From NCBI GenBank assembly GCA_028287685.1, contig JAQBPE010000085.1, positions 1 through 59,054 on the forward strand: 59,054 bases of DNA, read 5' to 3'. Below are positions 16,064 through 25,341 of this stretch, piece by piece. The notes under the pieces were generated by a model, which searched no databases, was not told the origin of the DNA, and saw nothing but the letters and a program-made list of their open reading frames with translations. A program made the translations under genes and the position numbers. How positions within the stretch are numbered: position 1 is the stretch's first letter; the number at the start of each line of letters is the position of its first letter. Source of the stretch: Cyanobacteria bacterium RYN_339. Its GTDB lineage: Bacteria; Cyanobacteriota; Sericytochromatia; S15B-MN24; JAQBPE01.

Positions 16064-17185
16064 GTGGACGAAGCTAACAAGAAGGCCGTGTACGGCATCG
16101 GTGCCGCGATCGTCATTGGGGCGGTGGCGACGTGCATTGCCTACTTCGCCACGGAGACGCAGAACTACGTCGTCAAGGTCGACGGCACGCGCGTGACGTC
16201 CGAGGAGTACGACAAGGAGTTCCAGCGGGTGAAGGGCAGCCCGATGGGCCAGATGCAGGCCGAGGACATGGTCAAGCATGGCGTCGTGTCCCAGCTGATC
16301 GATCGCCAGTTGCTCATGTCGGAGGCCGCCAAGCGCCACATCGCGCCGACCGCCGACCAGGAGAAGGCCAAGTACGAAGACATCCGCAAGCCGTACGTCG
16401 ATCCGCAGAACCCCACCAGCGAAGACAAGTTCAACAAGGTGCTGGAAGCCAACCACATGACCTCGGCGGAGCTGAAGGCGCGCATCCACGAGAGCGCCGT
16501 GGTCGAGGCCTTCGGCAAGGATCTCGCCAAGGCCAGCGTGCCGACGGAGACCGAGGTCAAGCAGTACTTCGACAAGAACCCCCAGTTCTTCAAGAACGAG
16601 GAAGAGGTGCGCGCGAGCCACATCCTGGTAAAGGACGAGGCGAAGGCCAAGGAGCTGCTCGCCAAGGTCAAGGGCGGCGCGGACTTCGCGGAAGTCGCCA
16701 AGGCCAACTCGATGGACGGCTCGAAGGAGAAGGGCGGCGACCTGGGCTTCTTCAAGCGCGGCGCCATGGTGCCCGAGTTCGAGGCCGCGGCCTTCTCGTT
16801 GAAGCCCGGCGAGATCTCCAACTTGGTGAAAAGCCAGTTCGGCTTCCACATCATCAAGGTGACGGAGAAGCACCCGGCCATCACCAAGACCTTCGAGCAG
16901 GTCAAGGCGGACGCCACGGAGCGCCTGACCAAGGAGCGCACCAGCGAAGCGCTGCAAAAGTGGATCACGGACGCGCGCAAGGGCGCCAAGCTGGAGTACA
17001 AGGAAGGCTTCGCGCCCGCCCCGACGCCCGGCCCCAGCACGACGCCCGCCGCTAGCGCCGCCCCCGCGGCATCCGGCGCGGCTGCCGCCTCCGGCGCGGC
17101 GATGCCCATCCAGACCATCAAGCCCGGGGAGACGCCGGCCAACAGCACGAAGGGCCACGCGCCCACGGCCGCCCCCTCGAAATGA
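16064..17185 (+). CDS. Parvulin-type peptidyl-prolyl isomerase (SurA/PrsA-like), membrane-anchored
   Basis: Starts at GTG with AGGAGAA upstream, nine bases after mfd. Residues 8-27 form an N-terminal membrane anchor (VYGIGAAIVIGAVATCIAYF) without a lipobox cysteine at the right place. Residues about 38-170 match the SurA N-terminal-like chaperone domain, and about 183-275 are a PpiC rotamase domain (VRASHILVKDEAKAKELL, GGDLGFFKRGAMVPEFE, FGFHIIKVTE). The tail (about 305-373) is alanine/proline-rich and disordered. It would assist folding of exported proteins in the periplasm. The stop overlaps the mazG start by four bases (ATGA). Confidence 0.9.
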   Translation: MDEANKKAVYGIGAAIVIGAVATCIAYFATETQNYVVKVDGTRVTSEEYDKEFQRVKGSPMGQMQAEDMVKHGVVSQLIDRQLLMSEAAKRHIAPTADQEKAKYEDIRKPYVDPQNPTSEDKFNKVLEANHMTSAELKARIHESAVVEAFGKDLAKASVPTETEVKQYFDKNPQFFKNEEEVRASHILVKDEAKAKELLAKVKGGADFAEVAKANSMDGSKEKGGDLGFFKRGAMVPEFEAAAFSLKPGEISNLVKSQFGFHIIKVTEKHPAITKTFEQVKADATERLTKERTSEALQKWITDARKGAKLEYKEGFAPAPTPGPSTTPAASAAPAASGAAAASGAAMPIQTIKPGETPANSTKGHAPTAAPSK

Positions 17186-18609
17186 CCATCCACATCGTCG
17201 GCCTCGGCCCCGGGGACCCGGCCCTGCTCACCATGGCGGCCCACCAGGCCCTGGAGCAGGCGCCGGAGGTGGTGCTGCGCACGCGCAAGCACCCCACCGT
17301 GACGTTGCTGGAGCAATGGGGCAAGCCCATGCACAGCTACGACCACCTCTACGATAGCTTCCCCTCGTTCGAGGCGCTGTACCGCGCGATCGTGGACGAC
17401 TTGATCGCCCGGGGCAAGCAGGGCGACGTCTACTACGGCGTGCCCGGCCACCCGCTGGTCGCGGAGATCACGGTGCAGCTGTTGCTGGCCCAGCAGGAAG
17501 TCCCCGTCCGCATCTTGGCGGGCCTGTCGGGCGTCGAAGCTACCTACGCCTGCATCGGCGTTGACCCCACCCATGGGCTGCAGTTGCTGGATGGCCTGGC
17601 CCTCGAGAACGTGCAGATCAACCCGGAGCTGGGCGCGCTGGTGGTGCAGATCTACAACCGGAAGGTGGCGGCCCAGGCCAAGATCGCGCTGATGCGCAGC
17701 TACCCGGACGAACACGAGGTCGTGCTGGTGCGCGCGGCCGGCGTGCCAGGCGAGGAGACGATCGAGCGGTTGCCGCTGTTCGAGCTGGACCGCCGCCCGG
17801 AAATCGACCACCTGACCAGCGTCTACCTGCCTCCCGCACCGGCCGTGGGCCTGGAGCGCCTCCGCCAGGTCGTCGCCAAGCTGCGCGACCCCGACGGTGG
17901 CTGTCCCTGGGACCTCGAACAGACGCCCCAGTCGCTGCGGAAGTTCATCCTCGAAGAGGCCTACGAGACCGTCGAGGCGATCGACGAGGACGACGAGGAC
18001 AAGATCGTCGAGGAGCTGGGCGACTTGCTGCTGCAAGTCTTCCTGCAGTCCCAAATCGCCCAGGACGAGGAGCGCTTCGACCTGCAAGAGGTGGCCGAAG
18101 GGATTTCCGACAAGCTGGTCTTCCGCCACCCCCACGTCTTCGGCACCGAAGCCGTCGAGGACAGCGCCCACGTGCTGCGCAATTGGGACGTGCTGAAGGC
18201 GCAGGAGAAGGCCGCCAAGGGCGAGGTCGTGACCTCGCGCCTGGGCCAGGTGCCGCCGATGGCCGCGCTGATGTACGCGGACAAGGTCATGGGCCGCGCC
18301 GGCAAGGCCGGCTTCGACTGGCCGACCCTGGACGAGGCCCTCGCGAAAATCGACGAGGAATGGCTGGAACTGCGCGAGGCCCTGCGCGAGGGCCGCGAGC
18401 ACGAGATCTTCCACGAGCTCGGGGATTTGTTGTACGCCCTGGTCAACGTGGCGCGCCGCGCCAAGCTGGACCCGGAGGACGCCCTGCGCCAGGCCGTGCG
18501 CCGGTTCATGCACCGCTTCCACGCGATGGAGGCGATCGCCGGCGAGAACTGGGAGCAGCTCTCGCTCGACGACCGCAAGCAGCTCTGGGAACAAGCCAAG
18601 CGGACCTAG
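17182..18609 (+). CDS. mazG: MazG nucleoside triphosphate pyrophosphohydrolase with N-terminal tetrapyrrole-methylase-like domain (YabN type)
   Basis: A 475-residue fusion. Residues 1-220 have the SAM-dependent methylase fold (IHIVGLGPGDPALLTMAA, GDVYYGVPGHPLVAE), and the rest holds two MazG repeats: one at about 230-330 (GGCPWDLEQTPQSLRKFILEEAYE, then the acidic metal-site run IVEELGDLLLQV) and one at about 385-460 (EEWLELREA..., IFHELGDLLYALVNVAR). MazG proteins hydrolyse non-canonical NTPs to NMP and pyrophosphate, a housecleaning role. The start overlaps the isomerase stop. Its TAG abuts directly the stop codon of the convergent gene at 18610, leaving no room for a terminator between them. 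Confidence 0.95.
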   Translation: MTIHIVGLGPGDPALLTMAAHQALEQAPEVVLRTRKHPTVTLLEQWGKPMHSYDHLYDSFPSFEALYRAIVDDLIARGKQGDVYYGVPGHPLVAEITVQLLLAQQEVPVRILAGLSGVEATYACIGVDPTHGLQLLDGLALENVQINPELGALVVQIYNRKVAAQAKIALMRSYPDEHEVVLVRAAGVPGEETIERLPLFELDRRPEIDHLTSVYLPPAPAVGLERLRQVVAKLRDPDGGCPWDLEQTPQSLRKFILEEAYETVEAIDEDDEDKIVEELGDLLLQVFLQSQIAQDEERFDLQEVAEGISDKLVFRHPHVFGTEAVEDSAHVLRNWDVLKAQEKAAKGEVVTSRLGQVPPMAALMYADKVMGRAGKAGFDWPTLDEALAKIDEEWLELREALREGREHEIFHELGDLLYALVNVARRAKLDPEDALRQAVRRFMHRFHAMEAIAGENWEQLSLDDRKQLWEQAKRT

Positions 18610-20157
18610 CTAGGGCTTCTGGAACGACATCGCGTCGATGCGGTTCATGAACTCCTGCTGGCCCATCGACTCCTGGTCGCCGTGGGGGTTGGAGTAGAAG
18701 ACGCGGCCGCCCTCGATCTTCGTCACCAAGATTTCGTGGCCCATCGGATCGGTGGTGCCGTCCGGCTTGAACTCGCCCCACTTCAGGCCCACCGGCACGC
18801 CGCCCGGGTTGGCCTTGAGGCCGTCCTGCATCGACTGCACCATCTTCTGGTCGTAGGTGACCATGCTCAGGGTCGGCTCGGCCTTCGGCCCGTGGCCGTA
18901 GGTGGCATGCAGGCGATCGCGGAACTTGTCCGCCGCCATGGTGGCCTCCTTGCCGTCGGCCCCCTTGTACGTCACGGTGCCGTCCGCCGCCACGCCCGTC
19001 ACGGTGACGCGCTGGGTGCTCTCCGAGCCCTGCTTGTTGAACTTGCCGGTGCCCAGATCCACGTCGATGGCCACCTTGCGGGCCGCGACCGCCTTGACCT
19101 GATCGATCATGTCTTCCTGGATGCCGCCGCGGTTGGCCATGGCGTACTTCTTGCCGGTGGCGGCTTCCTCCGCGGTGGTAAGCTCCGCGTCGGAGATGGT
19201 GGTCAGGTCGCTGCCATCGGCCTCTTTGAGCGTGTTCTCGCCGTCGTTGAAGGTGCCGGTCCGCACGTTGTAGATCTTGGTCGCGTTCGGATCGGTCTGG
19301 CTCGCCGCGAAGGCCATCATGTTGTTCTGCCACAAGCGCGCCGACACGGAGCGGCCGGTGCCGTCCTCGGCGCCGGAGCCGAACTGGCGGACCATGTGCG
19401 TGCCGTTGGCCAGCTCCACCTCCGGCGCGGTGCCCGTGGCGCCGGGCTTGCCGTCCTTGCCAATGGCCGGCGCCGCCATCCCGGCCACGATGCGCACGTA
19501 CTCGGCGGGGTTGGAGCGCGCCGTCATGATTTGCAGCGAGGTGACGGTACAGGTGTTGCGGCTGCCCTGCTTGATCGTGGTCGGCTGGGCGGTCTCGCGC
19601 AGCAGGCTGCCCAGCAGCTCTTTCTTGTCGAGCGTGGGGTCCAGCGGACCATCGTGGACCTTCGCGAGGCCGTCCAGCAAGGTCTGGCCCTTGCCATCCG
19701 GCTTGAGCGTCTTGGGGTCGCCCGTGAGCTTGCCCTCCAGCAGCAAGACTTGCAACGCCATGTGGGCCTGCGGGTTGTCTTCCACGTCTTTTGCCAGCTT
19801 CTTGTACTGCGCCTGCTGGGCGGGCGGCAGCTTGGCGAGCGCGTCGTGCTCCAGCTTCTCGTTGGCCTGGACCTGCTTGAGCGCGTTGAGGTCGGCCGCG
19901 CCGTCGTGGTTGTCGACGGCGCGCTGGCTAACGTCGCCTTGCTCCTTGTAGTTGGCCAGGTCGCCTTGCAGGAAGATCTGGTCGGCGAGCTTGCGTGCGC
20001 CTTCCGGGGAGGCGTTGGGCTCCGCCGTGACGGGGACCGGGGCGGGAGCTGCCGGGGCCGCCGCAACCGGGGCTTCCGGCGGCGGAGCGGGCGGCGGCGG
20101 CGGCGGGACGGGCGGCGGGCTGAACAGGCTCTTGATGCCGCTGACGCTGAAGTCCAT
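18610..20157 (-). CDS. Possible papain-like cysteine peptidase with polyproline N-terminus
   Basis: A 515-residue protein without signal peptide. Residues 14-45 are a proline/alanine-rich stretch (SPPPVPPPPPPAPPPEAP), followed by a helical region to about 195 and a domain with a plausible Cys-His-Asn triad: Cys203 in KQGSRNTCTVTSLQ (glutamine five to six residues before the cysteine, as in papain-like oxyanion holes), His474 in GHEILVTKI, and Asn490 in FYSNPHG. The G-H-x-x-x-V...N-P-x-G ending is typical of bacterial C39/C58-type folds. I infer a peptidase, possibly a secreted effector-like or self-processing one; no family search was possible. It starts at ATG with the neighbour membrane gene ending nine bases upstream. 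Confidence 0.5.
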   Translation of the reverse strand: MDFSVSGIKSLFSPPPVPPPPPPAPPPEAPVAAAPAAPAPVPVTAEPNASPEGARKLADQIFLQGDLANYKEQGDVSQRAVDNHDGAADLNALKQVQANEKLEHDALAKLPPAQQAQYKKLAKDVEDNPQAHMALQVLLLEGKLTGDPKTLKPDGKGQTLLDGLAKVHDGPLDPTLDKKELLGSLLRETAQPTTIKQGSRNTCTVTSLQIMTARSNPAEYVRIVAGMAAPAIGKDGKPGATGTAPEVELANGTHMVRQFGSGAEDGTGRSVSARLWQNNMMAFAASQTDPNATKIYNVRTGTFNDGENTLKEADGSDLTTISDAELTTAEEAATGKKYAMANRGGIQEDMIDQVKAVAARKVAIDVDLGTGKFNKQGSESTQRVTVTGVAADGTVTYKGADGKEATMAADKFRDRLHATYGHGPKAEPTLSMVTYDQKMVQSMQDGLKANPGGVPVGLKWGEFKPDGTTDPMGHEILVTKIEGGRVFYSNPHGDQESMGQQEFMNRIDAMSFQKP

Positions 20158-20166
20158 CGTGCGCTC

Positions 20167-21516
20167 CTATGGGGTGACGGGTCCTCCTTTTATACCGTCG
20201 CCGGCGCGGTTTGACACCGCCAGCCAGCCCGCCGACAGCACCGCCGCGACGCTCAGCGTAAGTCCCGTGTGATCCAACAGCAGCGCCAGCAGTGGCAGGG
20301 CCGCCGCCACGAAGGTGGCCACCACCGCGCGCGTCCGTCCTTCGAGCGCGTAGGCTAGCGCCAACAGCCCGGCCGCCACCAACACCCAGGCCACCAGCGC
20401 GGGCATGGCACGCGAGAGGTAGCCCAGCGTCAGGATCATGGAGAAAAAGCCGATCACGGCCACCGGCAGCTGGCGGAGCGACGGCGGAGCGCTCAGGTAA
20501 AGCACCAGCAGCCACCAGGCGCAGATGCCGGGGGCCAGGAAGAGCAAGCGCGGCACCACGCCGGCGTGGTCGACCGGCGCGATCGCGGTGAAGACGCCGA
20601 AGGGGTTGGCGACGGCGACGTTCTCCTTGAAGTCCCAGGTGAAGACGGTCCCACCGAGCTCGTTGCTCGTGGTTGAAGGCGCCACGCCGCTGGCGAAGCG
20701 CGCACCGCCGAACTTGGCGTGGGTCGTCAGCTTGAAGTTGCTGAGCGCCTGGCCCTGGGCGTCGAAGATCCAGCGCGGGCCGCCCTGCGCCTCGTAGGTG
20801 ATGGTGTAGCGCTTGCGCTCGTTGGGCGCCAGGTCCACGGCGTAGGCGTTGGCGTCGTCCGCGACCGGCGTCAGGCGCTGGCCGTTGGCCTCGACCTTGA
20901 AGCCGGACAGCACCGTGGTGCCGCTGGGCCGTGGCAGGACGACCTCGAAGTGGTGGGGCTCGATAAGAGGGTTGGTGACCTCGAAGTCGCCCTTGAACGC
21001 CATCTTGTAGGTGACTTTGCCCGGCGTGACCGGGTCGGGCAGCTGCTCCAGCACCACGTCGACGGCCGAGCCGGCCAGCGGGACGGTGCGGCGCAGCGTG
21101 CGCGTGCGCTTCAGCTCGACCGGCTTGCCGGCTTGGACCACCTGCACGGTGTACGGCTCCTCGATCGCGTAGCGCACCGTGGGCACGGGCTGCTCCATCC
21201 GGCCGCCGTCCACCTGGCGTGCGTGCGCCGCGATGTGGTCCTGCTCCCAGTGGTGGGCCCGGTTGGCCAGGGTGGAACAGACGGCACCCAGGCCGCCCAG
21301 CAGCACCAGCGCCAGGGCGGCATGGGGCAGGGCGCGCAGCAGCTGGTCATAGCCGCGGGCCCAGGCCGGTGCGGGGTCGGCCCCGCCGAGGGCGCGCGCG
21401 AACAGCGCCAGCACCAGGCCGAGGGCGAGCAGGGCGATCGCCACGCCCACCGCGCCCTTCCCGACCAATTCGGCGAACGCGACGAGCTCCAGGGGGTGAG
21501 TCAAATCGGGCAACAT
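20167..21516 (-). CDS. Polytopic inner-membrane protein with large extracytoplasmic loop
   Basis: ATG 21516 is preferred (GGAGGG upstream); the track start adds twelve poor residues. The 449-residue protein has two N-terminal membrane helices (VGKGAVGVAIALLALGLVLALFA and ALPHAALALVLLGGLGAVCS), a beta-rich periplasmic domain of about 210 residues (RTVPLAGSAVDVVLEQ, GKVTYKMAFKGDFEV, NERKRYTITYEAQGG), then five or six C-terminal helices ending in KGGPVTP. The arrangement resembles CreD-type inner-membrane proteins, but sequence motifs do not settle it. It sits between the radical SAM gene and the peptidase-like gene on the same strand. Confidence 0.6.
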   Translation of the reverse strand: MLPDLTHPLELVAFAELVGKGAVGVAIALLALGLVLALFARALGGADPAPAWARGYDQLLRALPHAALALVLLGGLGAVCSTLANRAHHWEQDHIAAHARQVDGGRMEQPVPTVRYAIEEPYTVQVVQAGKPVELKRTRTLRRTVPLAGSAVDVVLEQLPDPVTPGKVTYKMAFKGDFEVTNPLIEPHHFEVVLPRPSGTTVLSGFKVEANGQRLTPVADDANAYAVDLAPNERKRYTITYEAQGGPRWIFDAQGQALSNFKLTTHAKFGGARFASGVAPSTTSNELGGTVFTWDFKENVAVANPFGVFTAIAPVDHAGVVPRLLFLAPGICAWWLLVLYLSAPPSLRQLPVAVIGFFSMILTLGYLSRAMPALVAWVLVAAGLLALAYALEGRTRAVVATFVAAALPLLALLLDHTGLTLSVAAVLSAGWLAVSNRAGDGIKGGPVTP

Positions 21517-21570
21517 GGCAATCCCTCCGCCGCCTGGACGACAACCAAGCAAGGGATGTTCCCATGGGGC

Positions 21571-22641
21571 TCAATATTTGCCCAGCCGGCCCCCCGCCGC
21601 ATCCGGCGCCACGCCGCCTTCATCATGAATCGTGTGGAGCACCTTGGCCTCCATGCAGGTCCACGCATCGAGCCCGGTATACTCGCCGGTGTTCACGAAG
21701 ACCACCCCGTTGCTGCGTCGGCAGAACGGCCGATCCGCGCAGGTCCCACAGGTCGGGTAATCCTCCATGGTGAGCCCCCGGATCTTGTTCAACACGGGCG
21801 ATCCGCGCCAGATCTCGCGGAATGACGCGTCTCGCAGGTTGCCGGACGGCAAGGGCGCGCCGATGCAGGGATAGACCTCGCCCGTGGCGGAGACGCCGAC
21901 CACGGCCTGCGCGCAAGAGCAGGCCATGTCGCGGTCCGGCTTGCAGGCCGGGCCGCCCAGGTGCTGGCGCAGGGGACCGCGGTAGAGCGCCTCCAGGGTG
22001 GCTTCGTCCACGCGGTGGTCCAACGAGCTGGTCGTGCCGTCGTAGCGCGCCGTCAGCTGGGGGTCGAGCGTGTATTGCACGCCCAGCTCCTGGGCCAGCT
22101 CGACCATGCGCGCGATCTCGTGGGTGTTGCCGCGCGTGATGCAGAAGCTCAGCGACACGCGCAGCTTGGCCGCGACGGCGGCGCGCACGCCCGCGAGCGT
22201 CAGTTCGAACGAGCCCGGACGGCCGGTCAGGGCCTCATGCGTGGCGGCAGAGGCCCCGTAGACGCTGACGTCGACCGCATAGACGCCGGCGTCCGACAGG
22301 CGCTGGGCGCGATCGCCGAGCAGCATGCCGTTGCTCTTCACGCGCACGGCGAAGTCCTTGGCGCGGGCGTGGCGCACGAAGTCCTCCAGGTGCGGGTGCA
22401 CCAGGGCTTCGCCGCCGGAGAAGGAGATCTCCAGCCCGCCCTCCGCGGCCAGATCGTCGATCAAGGCCAAGATCTGGGGCGGAGATAATTCTTTGGCCAC
22501 CTGATCGGGCGTGAGCGGCACGTCGCGATCGAAGTTGTAGCAATGCTTGCAGCGGAGGTTGCAGCGCAAGGTCAGCTCTACCGTTGCGAACAACGGTACG
22601 AACTGTTGGTAAGCCAGGTCCACCAGCGGGATGTCTCCCAA
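21571..22641 (-). CDS. Radical SAM/SPASM domain protein
   Basis: I place the start at TTG 22641 because GGAGG lies eight bases upstream; the track start at TTG 22656 overlaps that site. The N-terminal [4Fe-4S]/SAM motif is CNLRCKHC, followed by the GGE-type motif in FSGGEALVHPHLEDF and the SAM-binding strands. The C-terminal SPASM region has cysteines in ACSCAQAVVGVSATGEVYPC, then CGTCADRPFC and a final WTC, so it would bind auxiliary iron-sulfur clusters. Such proteins modify peptides or carry out maturation of enzymes, and also synthesise cofactors such as heme d1 or PQQ. No precursor peptide gene is evident nearby, so the substrate is unknown. Confidence 0.9.
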   Translation of the reverse strand: MGDIPLVDLAYQQFVPLFATVELTLRCNLRCKHCYNFDRDVPLTPDQVAKELSPPQILALIDDLAAEGGLEISFSGGEALVHPHLEDFVRHARAKDFAVRVKSNGMLLGDRAQRLSDAGVYAVDVSVYGASAATHEALTGRPGSFELTLAGVRAAVAAKLRVSLSFCITRGNTHEIARMVELAQELGVQYTLDPQLTARYDGTTSSLDHRVDEATLEALYRGPLRQHLGGPACKPDRDMACSCAQAVVGVSATGEVYPCIGAPLPSGNLRDASFREIWRGSPVLNKIRGLTMEDYPTCGTCADRPFCRRSNGVVFVNTGEYTGLDAWTCMEAKVLHTIHDEGGVAPDAAGGRLGKY

Positions 22642-22781
22642 CGTGCTTGCCTCCAAATCCAGTATACCCGCACCACATAACCATCCACATTACGTAAGGC
22701 TCGCTTGTTACCTTGGTTTAAAGGGATCGGGCAGGCGTTTTTCCGGGTAAAAGGGAATAGCATCCCTTAGTCCAATGGAGT

Positions 22782-24119
22782 GTGACTACGGTGAAACCTT
22801 TCGCCTACCTGCTTGCCGCCGCGTTGTTGATGAGTGCTGCCCCCGCCTGGGCCTGCACCTCCGACGATCTGACCACCGCCGATATCGAGGAACAAATCCA
22901 GGCCGGCTACTTCCTCGATCGCCAGGGCGAGTACCAGTTGGCTATCGACAAGTTCCAGGGGATCATCAAGGCCCACCCGGACAACCGCAAGGCCCATTAC
23001 TTCCTGGCCAATACCTATTGGCGCGACAACAACTTCATCGAGTCGTCCAAGCAGTGGGCCACCGTGCTGCGCATGGAGCCCACCGACCGCATCGGTCGCG
23101 AGGCCCGCGAGTGGCTGGACGCCAACGGCAAGTACATCAAGACGGGCGCCGTGGTCCAGACCGTGACCGGCGGCCAGCCCGGCTTCGCCGATGGCACGAT
23201 GTCCACCGCGCGCTTCCGTAGCCCCTCCGGCATGGTGCTCTCGCCCACCGGCAACCTTTACATCGCGGACACCGGCAACCACCGCATCCGCCGCATCACG
23301 CCGGACGGCCGGGTCTTGACCGTGGCCGGCAACGGCACCGCTGGGTATGCCGATGGCCAGGCCCGCACCGCCCTGCTGGACGCCCCGCACGGCCTGGCCT
23401 TGGACCCCGTCGGCAACCTGTACTTCTGCGACGGCCCGCGCGTCCGCTTCGTCACCCCGGACGGCAAGGTGGGCACGGCGGCCGGCGGCGCCGATCGCGC
23501 CTTCATCGACGGCACCTATGACCGCGCCCGCTTCCGGAACCCGCGCGCGATCTCGTGCGACGACAAGGGCAACGTCTTCGTGGCCGACGACGGCACCGCC
23601 CTGCGCGTGATCCAGCCGAACGGCGAGGTGCACCTGCTGGCCGGCAGCGCCCGCGCGGACTTCACCGACGGCCAGGGCGAGGGCGCCCGCTTCAAGAACA
23701 TCACCGCGCTCAAGTGGACCAAGGACCGCGTGTTGGTCGTGGTCGACGCCGGCGCCAACCGCCTGCGCGCCGTCGACATGCTCGGCCGCGTGAAGAGCCT
23801 GCCGGGCTGCATGCAGGTCGGCTACGTCGACGGCCCGATCGGCAGCGCCCACTTCAGCAAGGTCGGCGGCCTGGCCGTGGACCAGCGCGGCAACGTGCTG
23901 TTGGCCGACACGGGGAACTTCGCGATCCGGCGCGTCAACGACAAGCTCGAGGTCGAGACCCTGGCGGGCGGCGCCGGCGCCGGGGCCCAGGACGGCCTGG
24001 GCGTCAACGCCCACTTCCGCGAGCCGTCCGACATCGCCGTCTGGAACAACACGGTCTTCGTGTTGGACCGCCAGCTGCACGGCGTCCGCCGCATCACCCT
24101 GAGCGCCAAGGAGCTCTAG
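22782..24119 (+). CDS. Secreted NHL-repeat (beta-propeller) protein with TPR-like N-terminus
   Basis: A 445-residue protein with a signal peptide (FAYLLAAALLMSAAPAWA). Residues 35-110 are TPR-like (DRQGEYQLAIDKFQGIIKAHP, AHYFLANTYWRDN). The rest carries about six NHL repeats, each with the pattern P-x-G-x-A/V-x-x-x-x-x-G-N-L-Y-I-A-D-x-x-N-x-R-I-R (for example GNLYIADTGNHRIRRITPDG), folding as a beta-propeller for protein or ligand binding in the periplasm or outside. The start is GTG at 22782 or GTG nine bases later. The next gene starts directly at its stop codon, so the two are co-translated. Confidence 0.8.
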   Translation: MTTVKPFAYLLAAALLMSAAPAWACTSDDLTTADIEEQIQAGYFLDRQGEYQLAIDKFQGIIKAHPDNRKAHYFLANTYWRDNNFIESSKQWATVLRMEPTDRIGREAREWLDANGKYIKTGAVVQTVTGGQPGFADGTMSTARFRSPSGMVLSPTGNLYIADTGNHRIRRITPDGRVLTVAGNGTAGYADGQARTALLDAPHGLALDPVGNLYFCDGPRVRFVTPDGKVGTAAGGADRAFIDGTYDRARFRNPRAISCDDKGNVFVADDGTALRVIQPNGEVHLLAGSARADFTDGQGEGARFKNITALKWTKDRVLVVVDAGANRLRAVDMLGRVKSLPGCMQVGYVDGPIGSAHFSKVGGLAVDQRGNVLLADTGNFAIRRVNDKLEVETLAGGAGAGAQDGLGVNAHFREPSDIAVWNNTVFVLDRQLHGVRRITLSAKEL

Positions 24120-25304
24120 TTGGACCTCCCGGAGGAGCCTGGCCTCGCGCCAACGGTCCCGCCGGATCCGCGTCCACTCGAGGCTAACCCCAACGACCCC
24201 GACCTGGGCGGCATCCACGCCACCCTGGCCGCGGCGCGCCGGGCGCCGGCCCGCACGGCCCGCCTGGAGGCCCTGATCCGCCTGGGGCGCCAGAAGGACG
24301 ACCGGGCCTTCGACACGCTGGTGCGCGCGGCGGAAGACCCCGACTGGATCGCGCGCAAGTACGCCCTGAGCGGCTTGGGCGCCCTGGGGCTGCCCGATGC
24401 CTTGCCGCTGGTGCTGGGGGGCCTGCGCGACCCCCACCTGGAGGTGCGGCGCACGGCCACGCGGGCGCTGGCCGCCCTCGACAATGGGTTGCACGCCGCG
24501 GAATGGCTGGCCGCCGCCCAGGACGCGGACTACCTCATCCGCGCCAGCGCCATCGCCGCCTTGGCGCGCTACCCGGACGAGGTCGCGGTCGATGCCGCGC
24601 TGGGGCTCCTGACGGACGCGGCCTGGCTGGTGCGCTACCGCGCCGTGCAAGCGCTGGAAGCGCGCCCGGACCCCCGCATCACGCCGGCCCTGTTGCAATG
24701 CCTGGCGACGGACGCCACGCTGGCGTCGGCTTGTGGCTACGCCCTGGCCGCGCGCGGCGTGCTTGCGCCGCTGCTTGCGTTGCTGCCGCTGAGCCCGCCC
24801 TGGCGGCACCTGGCCATCGCCGCGGCCTTTGGCCGCATCGATCACCCGGACGCCCGGACGGCGCTGCTCGCCATGGTCGGGCACCCGGACGACGAGGTGG
24901 ACCAGGCGATCTTGGCGCAGGGCACCGCGATGGTGGCCCCCCTCTGCCTGGTGCTGGCCGACGAGGCCTGGGGCCGCCGGTGGCATGCGGCGCAGCTGTT
25001 GGGCCGGCTGGGCGACCGGGCCGCGGCCGTGCCGCTGCTGCCGCTGGTGGACGACCCCCACCCGGAGGTGAAGCTCGCCGCGATCGAGGCGTTGGCCTTG
25101 CTGGGCGACGCCGTGGCGTTGTCCGATCTGGTGGCCTGCACCCAGGACCCATCCTGGCGCGTGCGCGAGTCGGCCTTGCTGGCCTTGGGGCGGCTGGGCG
25201 TGGCGGAGGCGCGGCCCGTGCTCGAAGCGGCCCTGCAAGACCCGCGCCTGGAGGTGCGGGACGCGGCGCTGGCGGCGTTGGCCGGTGGACAAGCGCCGGC
25301 CTAG
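24120..25304 (+). CDS. HEAT-repeat protein
   Basis: The TTG start directly follows the previous stop; AAGGAG lies six bases upstream within the NHL gene. The 394-residue soluble protein consists of about eleven helical repeats of roughly 31 residues (DDRAFDTLVRAAEDPDWIARKYALSGLGALG; LREDPHLEV-type units recurring, ending with ARPVLEAALQDPRLEVRDAA), typical of the PBS-lyase/HEAT superhelix for protein-protein contacts. No lyase-specific function can be inferred. It lies between the NHL and DUF47 genes. Confidence 0.85.
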   Translation: MDLPEEPGLAPTVPPDPRPLEANPNDPDLGGIHATLAAARRAPARTARLEALIRLGRQKDDRAFDTLVRAAEDPDWIARKYALSGLGALGLPDALPLVLGGLRDPHLEVRRTATRALAALDNGLHAAEWLAAAQDADYLIRASAIAALARYPDEVAVDAALGLLTDAAWLVRYRAVQALEARPDPRITPALLQCLATDATLASACGYALAARGVLAPLLALLPLSPPWRHLAIAAAFGRIDHPDARTALLAMVGHPDDEVDQAILAQGTAMVAPLCLVLADEAWGRRWHAAQLLGRLGDRAAAVPLLPLVDDPHPEVKLAAIEALALLGDAVALSDLVACTQDPSWRVRESALLALGRLGVAEARPVLEAALQDPRLEVRDAALAALAGGQAPA

Positions 25305-25341
25305 GCCGCATCATGGTCCCGTCCCCATCCACGAGGTGCCC

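Noticed and set aside
16165-18594. 809-residue minus-strand ORF opposite the isomerase and mazG
   Set aside because: Shadow ORF of two well-recognised genes; no protein-like features.
22734-22781. Hairpin AAGGGAATAGCATCCCTT as riboswitch or terminator before the NHL gene
   Set aside because: Only a 6-bp stem with no conserved riboswitch elements or T-run.
22767-25292. 841-residue minus-strand ORF
   Set aside because: Shadow of the NHL and HEAT repeat genes, with the typical antisense bias.
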